A stretch of DNA of 64,000 nucleotides from Lentibacillus persicus (GCF_900112705.1 NZ_FOMR01000001.1:236945-300944), one strand, 5' to 3'; counted from the first letter of the stretch, positions 43,771 through 55,687 are shown. Notes: generated by a model not told the origin, from the sequence alone. Program-made: numbers and translations.

Positions 43771-43801
43771 ATTTTAATATAGATTAAAATTTCAGTATAA
43801 T
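43771..43801 (+). promoter_or_regulatory. Dyad operator and -10 box before the aldehyde dehydrogenase
   Basis: ATTTTAAT (43771-43778), ATAG, ATTAAAAT (43783-43790) is a perfect 8-4-8 inverted repeat, and TATAAT (43796-43801) lies five bases further on. The repeat covers the -35 region, as expected for a TetR repressor. It resembles the A/T-rich dyad at 36,013 in composition and position. Confidence 0.65.
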
Positions 43802-43853
43802 AACATTTTAACGACAATTTAATATTTTGCAAATATAAAAAGGAGGAGTTTCC

Positions 43854-45347
43854 ATGTCAACTTTAGTTGCCTTAAATCCAACGGCACAGGAGTTTGTATC
43901 GAAGCCCTTAAAGATGTTCATCGGAGGTAAGTGGGTGGATGCGTTATCAGGGAGAACAACAGAAATTAGAAACCCTGCCGATGGAACACTTATCACAACT
44001 GCCGCTGAAGCGGAAAAGGAAGATGTCAATTTCGCAGTTATCCAGGCGCGAAAAGCGTTTGAAGAAGGATCATGGGCAAGAATGAAGCCAAATGAACGTG
44101 CAAAGCTTATGCTAAAGGTTGCTGACTTGATTGAAGAACATAGTGAGGAATTAGCCCATTTGGATACACTTGATTATGGTCAGCCACTATCAACCACATT
44201 AAATTTTCCGGTTGCTGCTGCTGATAATTTCAGATATTACGCAGGATGGGCAACAAAAATCACCGGAGAGACACACACTTCATCTGTTCCAGGAGAGATA
44301 TTTAATTATACAAGAAGAGAACCGCTGGGAGTTTGTGCAGGGATTGTTCCTTGGAATGCACCATTAATGAACGCAGTGATGAAAATTACTGCCCCGCTTG
44401 CAGTAGGAAACACGGTAGTCATCAAGCCATCTGAAGAAACACCTATCAGCTTGTTGCGTTTAGGGGAGCTTATCCAGGAAGCGGGAATTCCGGATGGCGT
44501 TGTGAACATTGTTACCGGTCATGGGGCCACTGCTGGGGACGCCCTGGCATCCCACGCTGACGTTGATAAAATTGCGTTTACCGGTTCAACCGCTGTTGGC
44601 AGAAAAATCATCCAAAACAGTGCAGTAAATATTAAAAAAGTAACGCTTGAATTAGGTGGAAAGTCCGCACATGTTATTTTTTCGGATGCAGATTATGAAA
44701 CTGCTCTGCAAAGTGCATCAAATGCTATTTTCTGGAACTCCGGTCAAGTGTGTTTTGCCGGTTCAAGATTATTTGTTGAAAAAGGAATCTATGACAGATT
44801 TCTTAGCGACTTAGCGGAATACTCCAAGAATTATAGGATTGGAAATGGTTTTGATGAGTCTTCAGTCATTGGCCCGCTTATTTCAGCTAAGCAGAAAAAG
44901 CGCGTTCTGGATTATATGGATATTGGGCAAAAAGAAGGCGCAGAAATGCTTATTGGTGGGGAAGCAATAGAAGGAGAATTAGACAAAGGTCATTTTGTTA
45001 AACCGACCGTAATGGCAAATGTAAACAATGATATGACCATTGCCAAAGAGGAAATATTTGGTCCTGTTGTTTCGGCAATACCTTTTGATGGGGAAGATGA
45101 AATGATCAACCTTGCCAATCAAACCGACTATGGTTTAGGAGGGGGTATTTGTACGACCAATCTCAAGAAGGCACATAAAGTAGCCAATGCGTTGAACACG
45201 GGTAATATCTGGGTCAATACGTACAACATTACAGAGCCTAATTCCCCGTTCGGCGGATACAAACAAAGTGGAATAGGAAGAGAAAATGGTGCCGCTTCGA
45301 TTGATTCTTATACGGAAGTTAAGAATGTATGGATAGATCTTAATTAA
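43854..45347 (+). CDS. Aldehyde dehydrogenase, NAD-dependent
   Basis: A 497-aa ALDH. Catalytic Glu in LELGGKSAHVIF, nucleophilic Cys in WNSGQVCFAGSRL, and the end motif FGGYKQSGIGRENG. Broad-specificity ALDH family; substrate not predictable. In this island it could oxidise an omega-oxo acid or an aldehyde formed by the alcohol dehydrogenases. Start follows AGGAGGAGTTTCC. It is clearly different from the semialdehyde dehydrogenase of the phenol operon. Confidence 0.9.
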   Translation: MSTLVALNPTAQEFVSKPLKMFIGGKWVDALSGRTTEIRNPADGTLITTAAEAEKEDVNFAVIQARKAFEEGSWARMKPNERAKLMLKVADLIEEHSEELAHLDTLDYGQPLSTTLNFPVAAADNFRYYAGWATKITGETHTSSVPGEIFNYTRREPLGVCAGIVPWNAPLMNAVMKITAPLAVGNTVVIKPSEETPISLLRLGELIQEAGIPDGVVNIVTGHGATAGDALASHADVDKIAFTGSTAVGRKIIQNSAVNIKKVTLELGGKSAHVIFSDADYETALQSASNAIFWNSGQVCFAGSRLFVEKGIYDRFLSDLAEYSKNYRIGNGFDESSVIGPLISAKQKKRVLDYMDIGQKEGAEMLIGGEAIEGELDKGHFVKPTVMANVNNDMTIAKEEIFGPVVSAIPFDGEDEMINLANQTDYGLGGGICTTNLKKAHKVANALNTGNIWVNTYNITEPNSPFGGYKQSGIGRENGAASIDSYTEVKNVWIDLN

Positions 45348-45374
45348 AATATGAAAAGTAAAAGTAAAGCATCC

Positions 45375-45408
45375 AGACTCTTAGATATACGCCATTTCTA
45401 AGAGTCTA
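45375..45408 (+). terminator. Hairpin between the aldehyde dehydrogenase and the broken synthetase
   Basis: AGACTCTTAGA (45375-45385) and TCTAAGAGTCT (45398-45408) form a perfect 11-bp stem with a 12-base loop. Only a weak T-rich stretch follows, so it may terminate partly or protect the transcript end. Confidence 0.55.
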
Positions 45409-45439
45409 CTATATTTTGTCATTTACAGGTGGTGGACTT

Positions 45440-47026
45440 ATGTATAACGGGTTAAATACTTTTGGTACCATTGTTGAACATCGTGCCAAGTTAAAATCTG
45501 ATGAACGCTTTATCCGATTTGAAAATACGCATTTAACCTATCGTGAATTCAATGAGGGTGGCAATCAAGTTGCAAACTTCTCACAGCAACTGGGCCTGGA
45601 AAAAAGTGATACATGTGCGGTTATGCTTCCCAATGGACCGGAATTTATGGTTACCTGGCTAGGACTGGCAAAGCTTGGTGTTATTGAAGTGCCGATCAAT
45701 ACCGCATACAAAGGTGATTTGCTTTCCTATATTCTTAATAAATCGGAGTGCAAGGCAATTGTCATATCGGCACAATGGGTGGACCGGCTTATGGATATTG
45801 AAAAAGACTTGCACTATCTTCAACAGATCATTGTAGTTGGAGAAAAGGATCAAACAACCTCAAATAAATTCCATTGGCATTCATTTGAAAACTTGCTGGA
45901 AAATGCGAGCAATAAGCCAGTTGATGTCCAGATTCAACCGTCTACCCCGGCTGTTATACTTTTTACGTCCGGTACCACGGGTCCGTCCAAGGGTGTTGTG
46001 TTACCTCACAGCGCTAATTTCAGTGTAGCAAAAACGGCTTGCAACCTGATGAATTATGTGGAAGAGGACCGACTTTATACTGTTTTCCCCTTATTTCACG
46101 TGAACGCTTGATACACAACTGTTCTGTTGGCGTTACTTGTAGGATGCGATATTGTCATTCATAACCGCTTCACGGCTTCCGGGTTTTGGGATATTTGTCG
46201 CAAGGAGCAGATAACTGCTTTTAACTTTATGGGATCAATGCTAACCATTTTAATGAAACAGAAAGAAAGTCCGCATGATCTTGATAACCCAGTTAAAAAA
46301 GCATACGGTGCCCCCACCCCAACTGAAATATACCAAGATTTTCAGAACCGGTTTGGTATTGAAATTTCAGAGGTGTATGGCTCTACGGAATTAGGAACGG
46401 TAGCTGCAAATGCTGCAGCAACCTTTCGAAAGGGTGCGTGTGGAAAGATAGTGCCGATTTATGAATGTGACATTCAAGATGATAATGGTTATTCATGTCC
46501 AACAGGAGTAAGTGGTGAAATAGTCGTACGGCCGAAAATTCCGGGGATCATGTTTAATGAGTATTACAAAAATCCAGAGGCAACTGTGAAATCCTGGCAA
46601 AATTTGTGGTTCCATACAGGCGATACAGGAAAAGTGGACGAGGATGGTTATTTGTACTTTGTTGACCGAAAAAAGGATGTTATCCGCAGAAGAGGAGAAA
46701 ACATTTCCTCTTATGAGGTGGAGCGGGTTATTAATGATCATTCGCGAGTCTATGAATCAGCTGTTATAGGCGCTCCATCGGAACTGTCGGAAGAAGAGGT
46801 ATTTGCAATTGTCGTATTAAAGACAGGAGAAAATCTTGGATATGAAGAGCTTCTGGATTTTTGCCAAAGACGCATGGCCCACTTTGCTGTTCCACGTTTT
46901 ATCAGATTTGTCAGTGAATTACCTCGGACACCATCACAACGAGTGGAAAAATACAAGCTGCGTAAGGAAGGGGTTACGGAAGATACGTGGGATCGTGAAT
47001 TAGTAGGATATAAAGTACGGCGTTGA
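45440..47026 (+). pseudogene. Acyl-CoA synthetase (CaiC-like) interrupted by an in-frame TGA
   Basis: A single frame from ATG 45440 (after GGTGGTGG) to 47026, except for TGA at 46109-46111 (codon 224). Before it: LFTSGTTGPSKGV (ATP-binding), FPLFHVNA; after it: TTVLLALLVGCDIVIHNRF, YGSTELGTVAAN and FHTGDTGKVDEDGY. The intact paralogue at 47,059 has Arg at the stop position, so a CGA-to-TGA change is the simplest cause. The rest is well preserved, so loss is recent, or the base is a sequence error. A second start at 46127 would give only the C-terminal part and is unlikely to work. Confidence 0.85.
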
Positions 47027-47058
47027 GATGAATTTTTAAAATGTAGGGGAGATTATAA

Positions 47059-48639
47059 ATGTATAACGGTATTGAAACATTTGGAGCAATAGCGGAATTT
47101 CGTGCCAAAGAATATCAGGAAAAACGTTTTATAAGATTTGAAAAAAAGGATCTCACATATAATCAATTTCACTTTGGCGGAAATAAGGTAGCTAACGCAT
47201 TTACAAAATTAAACTTAATAAAAGGGGATAAATGTGCTGTTATGCTGCCGAATTGTCCTGAGTTTTTAATAACCTGGTTGGGATTGACGAGAATCGGTGT
47301 TGTGGAAGTACCTGTTAATACAGGACTTCGTGGCGATTTATTGGCTCATGTCCTTAACCAGGCGGAATGTAAGGCGATTGTCATAGACGCCGAATGGGTT
47401 AATCGGATTCCTGAAATTCATGCTGAACTGGAATTTTTAGAACATGTCATCGTTCTGGGGGAGAGCAAACAACAACCGAATATACTAACCTATTCTTTTC
47501 AGCAATTAATTGATAACGCCAGTGATGATAAGGTAAATGTTCCAATTGAACCTTCGGATCGTTCCTTGATTCTTTTTACTTCAGGTACGACCGGTCCTTC
47601 CAAGGGGGCAGTTCTCAGTCACCGTGCCAATTTTACGTTATCGAGAACTTGTTGTGATCTTATGGATTATAGCCCTCATGACCGATTATTTACAATGTTC
47701 CCTCTATATCATGTGAATGCCAGATATGCAACGATCCTTGCAGCTTTACTGGCTGGCAGTGATGTTGTTATGCATAACCGTTTTTCCGCGTCAAGGTTTT
47801 GGGATGTTTGCAGAAGAGAACAAATCACCACATTTAACTATATGGGTTCGCTTCTAACTATTTTAATGAAACAGCCGGAGCGGCCGGATGATAAGGATAA
47901 TCCTGTACGGCAAATACAGGGTGCACCATGTCCGCCTCAAATTTACGAATCATTCCAGGAAAGGTTTGATATAAAAATAACGGAAGCTTATGGGTCTACT
48001 GAGGTAGGGCTGGCAACCGTTAATCGGGCTGAGACTTTCAGAAAAGGATCCTGTGGCAAGGCTGTACCAAATTTTGAAGTTGAAATCCATGATGAAAATG
48101 GGGAAACATGTCCACCAAATACAGCAGGGGAGATTGTTGTTCGTCCAAAGGAACCGTCTATCATGTTTTCGGAATACTTTGGAATGCCGGAAGCTACGAT
48201 TAAATCCTGGAAAAATTTATGGTTTCATACTGGGGACCGTGGACGGATGGATGAGGATGGTTATTTTTACTTTGTGGATCGTCAGAAAGATGTCGTTAGA
48301 CGCAGGGGGGAAAATATATCTTCTTATGAAGTGGAGCGTACAATCAACAAACATCCGAAAGTTCAGGATACAGCAATTATTGGTGTTCCTTCAGAATTAA
48401 CAGAGGAAGAGGTTATGGCGGTTGTAAGTGTTCGTGATGGGATGGAACTAACACCTGAAGAATTGCTTGACGCCTGTCAAGATGGTTTGCCACATTTTGC
48501 TGTACCTCGGTATGTGCGCTTTGTTAAGGAATTTCCTAGAACACCTTCCCAACGAATTGAAAAATATAAACTTCGCAAACAAGGGGTGACTTCTGATACG
48601 TGGGACCGGGATGAGACTGGATATAAAGTGGCTAGATAA
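47059..48639 (+). CDS. Acyl-CoA synthetase (CaiC-like, AMP-forming)
   Basis: A 526-aa member of the adenylate-forming family: LFTSGTTGPSKGA (about 173-185), YGSTEVGLATVN, WFHTGDRGRMDEDGYFYFVD and the C-terminal lysine region PSQRIEKYKLRK. It activates a carboxylic acid with ATP and CoA. It is closest to crotonobetaine/carnitine-CoA ligase and related short-chain acid ligases. Intact duplicate of the preceding broken gene and of similar size. Start follows AGGGGAGATTATAA. Followed by the transporter 26 bp on. Confidence 0.88.
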   Translation: MYNGIETFGAIAEFRAKEYQEKRFIRFEKKDLTYNQFHFGGNKVANAFTKLNLIKGDKCAVMLPNCPEFLITWLGLTRIGVVEVPVNTGLRGDLLAHVLNQAECKAIVIDAEWVNRIPEIHAELEFLEHVIVLGESKQQPNILTYSFQQLIDNASDDKVNVPIEPSDRSLILFTSGTTGPSKGAVLSHRANFTLSRTCCDLMDYSPHDRLFTMFPLYHVNARYATILAALLAGSDVVMHNRFSASRFWDVCRREQITTFNYMGSLLTILMKQPERPDDKDNPVRQIQGAPCPPQIYESFQERFDIKITEAYGSTEVGLATVNRAETFRKGSCGKAVPNFEVEIHDENGETCPPNTAGEIVVRPKEPSIMFSEYFGMPEATIKSWKNLWFHTGDRGRMDEDGYFYFVDRQKDVVRRRGENISSYEVERTINKHPKVQDTAIIGVPSELTEEEVMAVVSVRDGMELTPEELLDACQDGLPHFAVPRYVRFVKEFPRTPSQRIEKYKLRKQGVTSDTWDRDETGYKVAR

Positions 48640-48665
48640 AGAATTAGCAAGGGGGAGGTTTGTTT

Positions 48666-49997
48666 GTGAGTAAAATAAACGTTAACAATACGGTCGATAA
48701 CAGTAAGTTTAATTCGTTCCATTTACTTTTGGTGTTTTTCGGGTTTTTAATTCTTCTGGCAGATGGTTATGATCTCATGGTCTATGGTGCTGTATTGCCC
48801 AGTTTGATTGATGAGTGGTCCATTACTGCCAGTACAGCAGGTTTTATTGGAAGTTTAACACTTGTTGGGGGACTGCTGGGAAATCTGATTTTTGGTATTT
48901 TGGGGGATAAAGTTGGCAGAAAGAAAACAATCATTTCCTGTGTTTTTTCTTTCAGTTTCTTTACCGTCTTATGCGGTTTTGCTCTCGGCCCTGTTGATTT
49001 TGCTGTTTATCGATTTATCGCAGGTTTGGCATTGGGCGGTGTTATGCCGATCATTGTGTCATTGACTTCAGAGTATGCTCCTAAATCGATTCGCAGTATG
49101 CTGGTTGGTGTTGCTTCAACAGGTTTTGCTGTGGGTGGAATTCTGGTTGCTTTGATAGGGTCAAACATTATTACTAACATAGGATGGCAGTGGATGTTTT
49201 ATACTGGTGGATTTCCACTACTGATCATCCCGTTTCTGATCAAATATTTACCGGACTCATTAGCATTTCACATAAAAAATAAGGAAAACAAAAAGGTTCG
49301 CAGCATATTAAAAAAATTAGATCCTTCTCTCCAATTAACTGATGAAGATGTATTTGAAGTTGATTTACCAAAAAAAGGTGTTCCTTTATCAGAACTTTTT
49401 AAGGAGAAGCGCACAGTATCAACACTTGGTTTTTGGGTATCCACCTTTATGCTGCTTTTAATGGTGTATGGTCTGGGGACATGGCTTCCGCAGCTCATGG
49501 TCGAAGCCGGTTATGCATTGAATTCCAGTTTAACGTTTTTACTTGCCCTTAATTTTGGGGCTATGTTTGGTCAGGTTGGTGGAGGATTGTTAGCTGATTG
49601 CAATGGTTCCAAAAAGGTTCTTATTGGAATGTTTATTTTAGGAGCTATTAGTTTGACCTTATTCGGATTACAGTTTGAGGCTATAATGTTATATCTGCTA
49701 GCCGGAATTGCCGGATCCTGTACAACAGGTGGACAGGCGGTAAATAACGCATACGCTTCTCGGTTTTATCCGGTTCATGCCAAGTCAACAGGTGTTGGTT
49801 GGGCACTGGGGATAGGGCGTTTCGGTGCCATCGTCGGTCCATCGATGGGTGGTTTACTATTAGCATCCAATATACCAATTTATATGAATTTTATTATGTT
49901 TGCAATTCCGGGTCTATTAGGCGCAGTAGCTATATCTTTTGTGCAAGACAAATATAGTGAATTGGCATTAAATAAAAAGATTCGGACTGTCAGTTAA
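48666..49997 (+). CDS. MFS transporter, aromatic/organic acid:H+ symporter type
   Basis: About 443 aa from GTG 48666, seven bases after GGGGGAGG. Twelve membrane segments are suggested by the hydrophobic pattern. The first helix has LADGYDLMVYGAVLP, the DGxD signature of the AAHS family (PcaK, BenK), and the loop 2-3 motif GILGDKVGRKK is the MFS marker. It probably imports the acid activated by the synthetase beside it. Substrate may be aromatic, alicyclic or another organic acid. Confidence 0.85.
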   Translation: MSKINVNNTVDNSKFNSFHLLLVFFGFLILLADGYDLMVYGAVLPSLIDEWSITASTAGFIGSLTLVGGLLGNLIFGILGDKVGRKKTIISCVFSFSFFTVLCGFALGPVDFAVYRFIAGLALGGVMPIIVSLTSEYAPKSIRSMLVGVASTGFAVGGILVALIGSNIITNIGWQWMFYTGGFPLLIIPFLIKYLPDSLAFHIKNKENKKVRSILKKLDPSLQLTDEDVFEVDLPKKGVPLSELFKEKRTVSTLGFWVSTFMLLLMVYGLGTWLPQLMVEAGYALNSSLTFLLALNFGAMFGQVGGGLLADCNGSKKVLIGMFILGAISLTLFGLQFEAIMLYLLAGIAGSCTTGGQAVNNAYASRFYPVHAKSTGVGWALGIGRFGAIVGPSMGGLLLASNIPIYMNFIMFAIPGLLGAVAISFVQDKYSELALNKKIRTVS

Positions 49998-50065
49998 CTG
50001 AGAATTTAAGTGATAATCATTGAATTCATACTATCTTTATTTTTTGGGAGAAAGAAGGGAGTTAT

Positions 50066-51232
50066 TTGGAATCTTTAAGAGGAAAAGTTGCAATTGTTGG
50101 GGCAGCTGATTCAGAAGTTGGGGTTGTGCCACATATGTCAGCTACACAACTTACGGTGGATGCAGCACTAAAAGCAATGGAGGATGCGGGGGTCTCCAAA
50201 GATGAAGTAAATGGATTAATTACTTGTGATTCGTTTTCTGAACAACACTTATACCACTCTGAATTCATTGCAGAGTACCTTCAAATAGATCCTAAATATT
50301 GTATAAGTGTTGGAACGAGTGGCGGAACAACCTTTTCACTTATACATCATGCTGCGTCGGCGATTGTTACAGGTGTCTGTGACACGGTGCTGATTACAAT
50401 GGGGGACAGCCTTCGAAGTGGACTCAGTAAAGAGCAGGCAATGAATGCACAGGCTTCCACTGGTCATTCACAATTTGAAGCACCTTATGGTCCATCAGTT
50501 CCTTCATTATATGCATTAATTGCAAGGGCCCACATGGCTGAGTTTGGCACAACATCAGAACAACTTGCTCATATATCTGTTGCTGCTAGAAAACATGCAA
50601 ATTTAAATCCTGCTGCACAAATGCGTGATTTAATAACAGTAGAAGATGTAGTGAATTCCCGAATGATAGCCGATCCGCTCCATCTATATGATTGTTCACA
50701 AATATCAGATGGAGGTTCAGCAGTTATATTAACCTCTGCTGAAAAAGCGAAGAACTATTCAAAACAACCAATCTATTTACTCGGTGTAGGAGAGGGGCAC
50801 CATCACGAACATATTAGCCAGGCAAAAAGTTTAACGGCCTCAGCGGCTGCAGACTCTGGAAGACGTGCTTATGAAATGGCCGGACTTAGACCTGATGATA
50901 TGGATTTTGCAGAACTGTATGATTGTTTCACACCCACAGTTTTAATTGAATTAGAGGATTTAGGTTTTTGTGAAAAAGGTGAGGGTGGGGCATTTGTCGA
51001 AAGTGGAGCGCTTGAGCTTGGGGGATCTCTCCCGATTAACACACATGGAGGGCTGCTCTCGCACTGTCACCCAGGAAATCCTGGGTCAATGTTTTCACTA
51101 ACAGAGGCTGTTATGCAATTAACGCACAGTGCAGGAAAAAGACAAGTCCCAGGTGCAGAAGTTGCTCTTGTGCATGGTCAAGGTGGTGTCATGTCCAGCC
51201 ATACGACACTAATTCTTGGCAGGGAGGTATAG
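50066..51232 (+). CDS. Thiolase-fold protein lacking the N-terminal catalytic Cys
   Basis: A 388-aa thiolase-superfamily protein from TTG 50066 behind GAAGGGAG. Where thiolases have Cys-x-Ser/Gly, it reads SVGTSGGTTFS (81-91), so the usual nucleophile is absent. The C-terminal segment NTHGGLLSHCHPGNPG keeps a His. Proteins like this pair with a DUF35 partner and act in retro-aldol cleavage (Ltp2-ChsH2 type) or in a related non-classical thiolysis (BbsB-BbsA type). The DUF35 gene starts 2 bp after its stop. It probably removes a side chain from a beta-hydroxyacyl-CoA; this is inference. Confidence 0.8.
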   Translation: MESLRGKVAIVGAADSEVGVVPHMSATQLTVDAALKAMEDAGVSKDEVNGLITCDSFSEQHLYHSEFIAEYLQIDPKYCISVGTSGGTTFSLIHHAASAIVTGVCDTVLITMGDSLRSGLSKEQAMNAQASTGHSQFEAPYGPSVPSLYALIARAHMAEFGTTSEQLAHISVAARKHANLNPAAQMRDLITVEDVVNSRMIADPLHLYDCSQISDGGSAVILTSAEKAKNYSKQPIYLLGVGEGHHHEHISQAKSLTASAAADSGRRAYEMAGLRPDDMDFAELYDCFTPTVLIELEDLGFCEKGEGGAFVESGALELGGSLPINTHGGLLSHCHPGNPGSMFSLTEAVMQLTHSAGKRQVPGAEVALVHGQGGVMSSHTTLILGREV

Positions 51233-51234
51233 CA

Positions 51235-51657
51235 ATGAAACATGAAGGTAAAAATTTCCCGGGGCCAACAATTGAAACAGAAAGATACTGGCAAGGGTGC
51301 AAAGACCATGAACTTCTCATCCAATGGTGTCATCAATGTGGCCACTATCAATTCTATCCGCGCATGATGTGTACAGTTTGCATGAGTAAGGATCTTGATT
51401 GGATAAAAGCGTTAGGTAAAGGTAAGGTGAAAACGTATACTATTGTCCATCGGGCTATATCAAAAGCCTATGCAAAAGAAGCTCCCTATACAGTTGCTAT
51501 TATTGAGTTAAGTGAAGGGCCCACCATGATGAGTAATATCATCGGGTGTCAGCCTGAAGATGTGAAGGTAGGCCAGGAAGTCAAAGTAACTTTTGAGGAT
51601 TGGTCAGAAAAGATTACAGTTCCTAAATTTGTACCAGTCGATAATAAACGCAATTGA
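51235..51657 (+). CDS. Zn-ribbon/OB-fold DUF35 partner protein
   Basis: A 140-aa DUF35 protein. The zinc ribbon has CHQCGHYQFYPRMMCTVC, four cysteines in two C-x2-C pairs (about 32-50). The OB-fold follows (KVKTYTIVHRAI, EVKVTFEDW). DUF35 proteins bind acyl-CoA and activate their thiolase-fold partner. It follows the thiolase-like gene by 2 bp with GGGAGG in between, which supports a complex of equal subunits. Confidence 0.88.
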   Translation: MKHEGKNFPGPTIETERYWQGCKDHELLIQWCHQCGHYQFYPRMMCTVCMSKDLDWIKALGKGKVKTYTIVHRAISKAYAKEAPYTVAIIELSEGPTMMSNIIGCQPEDVKVGQEVKVTFEDWSEKITVPKFVPVDNKRN

Positions 51658-51706
51658 ATTGTGTCTATTAAAATAATATATTTAAAAATTATTAGGAGGT
51701 ATATCT

Positions 51707-52759
51707 ATGAAAGCATTAGTATTAACAGAGTTGGACAAAAAGATGGAAGTAAAGGACGTACCGGAGCCAACTTTGACAGATGATGGGGTAATTATCCGAA
51801 TCAAAGCAAACGGGATATGCCGAAGTGATTATCACTTTATGAAAGGTGACCTGGATTGGGTTGGAATGAATCTGCAGCTGCCGCATGTATTGGGACATGA
51901 GTTCTCTGGCATAGTAGAACAAGTGGGAAGCAATGTCACCAAATTTAATAAAGGGGATCGAGTGGTTGTTCCCCATGCACACGGAGAAGGTTCATGTGAG
52001 TATTGTATGACAGGTCATTCCAATATTTGTGATCATGGCAGTGTTGCCGGTGTTTCCTATTGGGGTGGCTATGGTGAATATGTTCAGGTTCCGGATGCAG
52101 ATCGAAATGTTGTTATTTTACCGGACTCAATTTCCTTTGAAGCTGGAGCTGCACTTGGGTGTCGCTTTATGACAGCGTTTCATGGTTTAGTTGACCAGGC
52201 CAAGGTAAAACCAGGCGAGTGGGTTGCAGTCCATGGAAATGGTGGTCTTGGTTTATGTGTTTCACATGTTGCCAGTGCCATTGGTGCCAGAGTTATTGCT
52301 GTTGATATTAATGATGCACCACTGAATATGGCAAAAGAGTATGGAGCAGAATTTACGATTAATGGTAGTGAAGAGGATGCCGTTCAGAAAATAGCTGAAA
52401 TCACAAATGGAGGTGCTCATGTTTCAGTAGATGCCCTTGGAATAGCCGCTACTTGTCAAAACTCTGTTAACAGCCTTCGCAAAAGAGGAAGACATCTGCA
52501 ATTAGGCCTTACATCCGCTGATGAGCAGGGGAAAGTTGAAATACCAGTAGATTTAATCGTTGTTAAGGAAATAAAGTTTGTTGGATCATCCAATATGCCA
52601 GTTTCAAGATTTCAAGCAATGTTGAATATGATTGAAAGCGGCGTATTACAACCTGAGAAAATGATTTCGAGAAAAGTGCATATAGAAGAAGTTGCAGATA
52701 TTATTTCGGATATGGAAGAATTTAGAACGCCGGGCTTAAGTGTTGTTAATCAGTGGTAA
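51707..52759 (+). CDS. Zinc-dependent alcohol dehydrogenase (MDR family)
   Basis: A 350-aa medium-chain dehydrogenase. Catalytic zinc ligands: Cys in NGICRSDYHFM, His and Glu in VLGHEFSGIVE. The structural-zinc loop GEGSCEYCMTGHSNIC has three Cys where most have four. NAD motif: GNGGLGLCVSHVA. It may oxidise an alcohol such as a cyclic alcohol to the ketone used by the Baeyer-Villiger enzyme, or a hydroxy acid to the oxo acid. Start follows AGGAGGTATATCT. Confidence 0.87.
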   Translation: MKALVLTELDKKMEVKDVPEPTLTDDGVIIRIKANGICRSDYHFMKGDLDWVGMNLQLPHVLGHEFSGIVEQVGSNVTKFNKGDRVVVPHAHGEGSCEYCMTGHSNICDHGSVAGVSYWGGYGEYVQVPDADRNVVILPDSISFEAGAALGCRFMTAFHGLVDQAKVKPGEWVAVHGNGGLGLCVSHVASAIGARVIAVDINDAPLNMAKEYGAEFTINGSEEDAVQKIAEITNGGAHVSVDALGIAATCQNSVNSLRKRGRHLQLGLTSADEQGKVEIPVDLIVVKEIKFVGSSNMPVSRFQAMLNMIESGVLQPEKMISRKVHIEEVADIISDMEEFRTPGLSVVNQW

Positions 52760-52857
52760 ATTCAAGGTGAATTCGTGAGGGACAGCAAAAATGAAACAAG
52801 AGATTATTGTCTAATTTATCACAATAAGCAAGAAGGTATTTAGAAATTTTTAACCAA

Positions 52858-53754
52858 ATGCCGGCTATTCAAACTATGGATCCTAAAGCTGTAAGAGAAA
52901 TGTTTACCGAAACTCCTCCTTTGGAGGTGGAGCTGGCCCCCCTTGTAAGTGTTGAGGACCGTTTAATTGCTGTTGGTAAAAATGAAAAGGTTAAAATTAG
53001 GATTTATACCCCAAAAGGCGAAGGGCCTTTTCCACTTTTTTATACTATCATGGCGGCGGCTGGGTTATAGGAGATATTGAAACATCTGATGCAAGCTGCA
53101 GAATGATCGCAAATCGAACAGGCACTATAGTTGTTTCAGTAGATTATCGACTTTCTCCTGAATATAAGTTTCCAACTCCATTGCACGATGCCTATGCGGC
53201 TTTAGAATGGATATATGAAAATGCTGCGCCTTTAAATGGCAACGCTTTCAAAATAATTGTAGGCGGAGATAGCGCCGGAGGAAATCTTGCAACTGTGGTC
53301 TCTATGATGGCACGTGATCAAAATGGACCACAAGTTTCCAGACAGGTGCTTATCTATCCAGTAGCTGACTTAAGCTATGATACTGCATCATATGAAGAAT
53401 TTCAACAAGGTTTTGGATTAGATAAAGATCTAATGATTTGGTTTGGTAACCATTATATTAGAGACAAATCGGATCAAAAAAAATATATATGTAGCACCTT
53501 TATTAGCCGAAGACTTAAGCAATCTGCCTCAAGCTATCGTCATCACAGCGGAATGTGATGTTTTAAGGGATGAGGGTTTAGCTTACGCAAAACGTTTAAA
53601 GGATGCGGTTACCGCGGTTGAAGCGATTTGTGAAGAGGGATTAGTTCATGGCTATTTTACAAATATGGCTGTCTTTTCAGATAGGATTAAAGATACTATT
53701 TCTAAAATTGATCAGTTTCTGACTGAATCCGAACAAAGGATTAAAAACGTTTGA
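52858..53754 (+). pseudogene. Alpha/beta hydrolase (HSL/Aes esterase) with two frameshifts
   Basis: Three frames add up to one HSL-family esterase. First break: a T6 run near 53,036-53,041, where one more T would restore LFxYYHGGGWVIGD. Second break: an A8 run at about 53,476-53,483, where one fewer A restores NIYVAPLLAEDLS. Between them lies the nucleophile elbow GGDSAGGNLA. The intact paralogue at 55,688 supports the reading. The N-terminus also looks short, because the frame upstream is open without a start. It may have hydrolysed a lactone or ester; as assembled it is non-functional. Confidence 0.85.
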
Positions 53755-53767
53755 TTACTAAATTTAG

Positions 53768-55520
<1,753 letters not shown>

Positions 55521-55638
55521 AAAGGGTTAAGTGTTGCTTTAAAAGCTTTAAGGTCTATTGAAGATATGGACTCTCGGTAAGAAAATATTTTGTCTACAGG
55601 GTCTAACAATGGTTAAATCAAATAGTTCGGTATGCATT

Positions 55639-55680
55639 AAAAAGGCTGCTAAGAGGATGTCTCCTAACAGCCTTTTTTTC
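55639..55680. terminator. Bidirectional terminator
   Basis: AAAAAGGCTGCTAAGAGGA pairs with TCTCCTAACAGCCTTTTT with G-U pairs, and T-runs lie on both sides. It separates the convergent BVMO and esterase genes. Confidence 0.85.
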
Positions 55681-55687
55681 CTTTAAT

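Noticed and set aside
46109-46111. TGA as selenocysteine or programmed read-through
   Set aside because: No SECIS-like stem follows, the family has Arg here, and no selenocysteine machinery is known in Bacillaceae of this kind.
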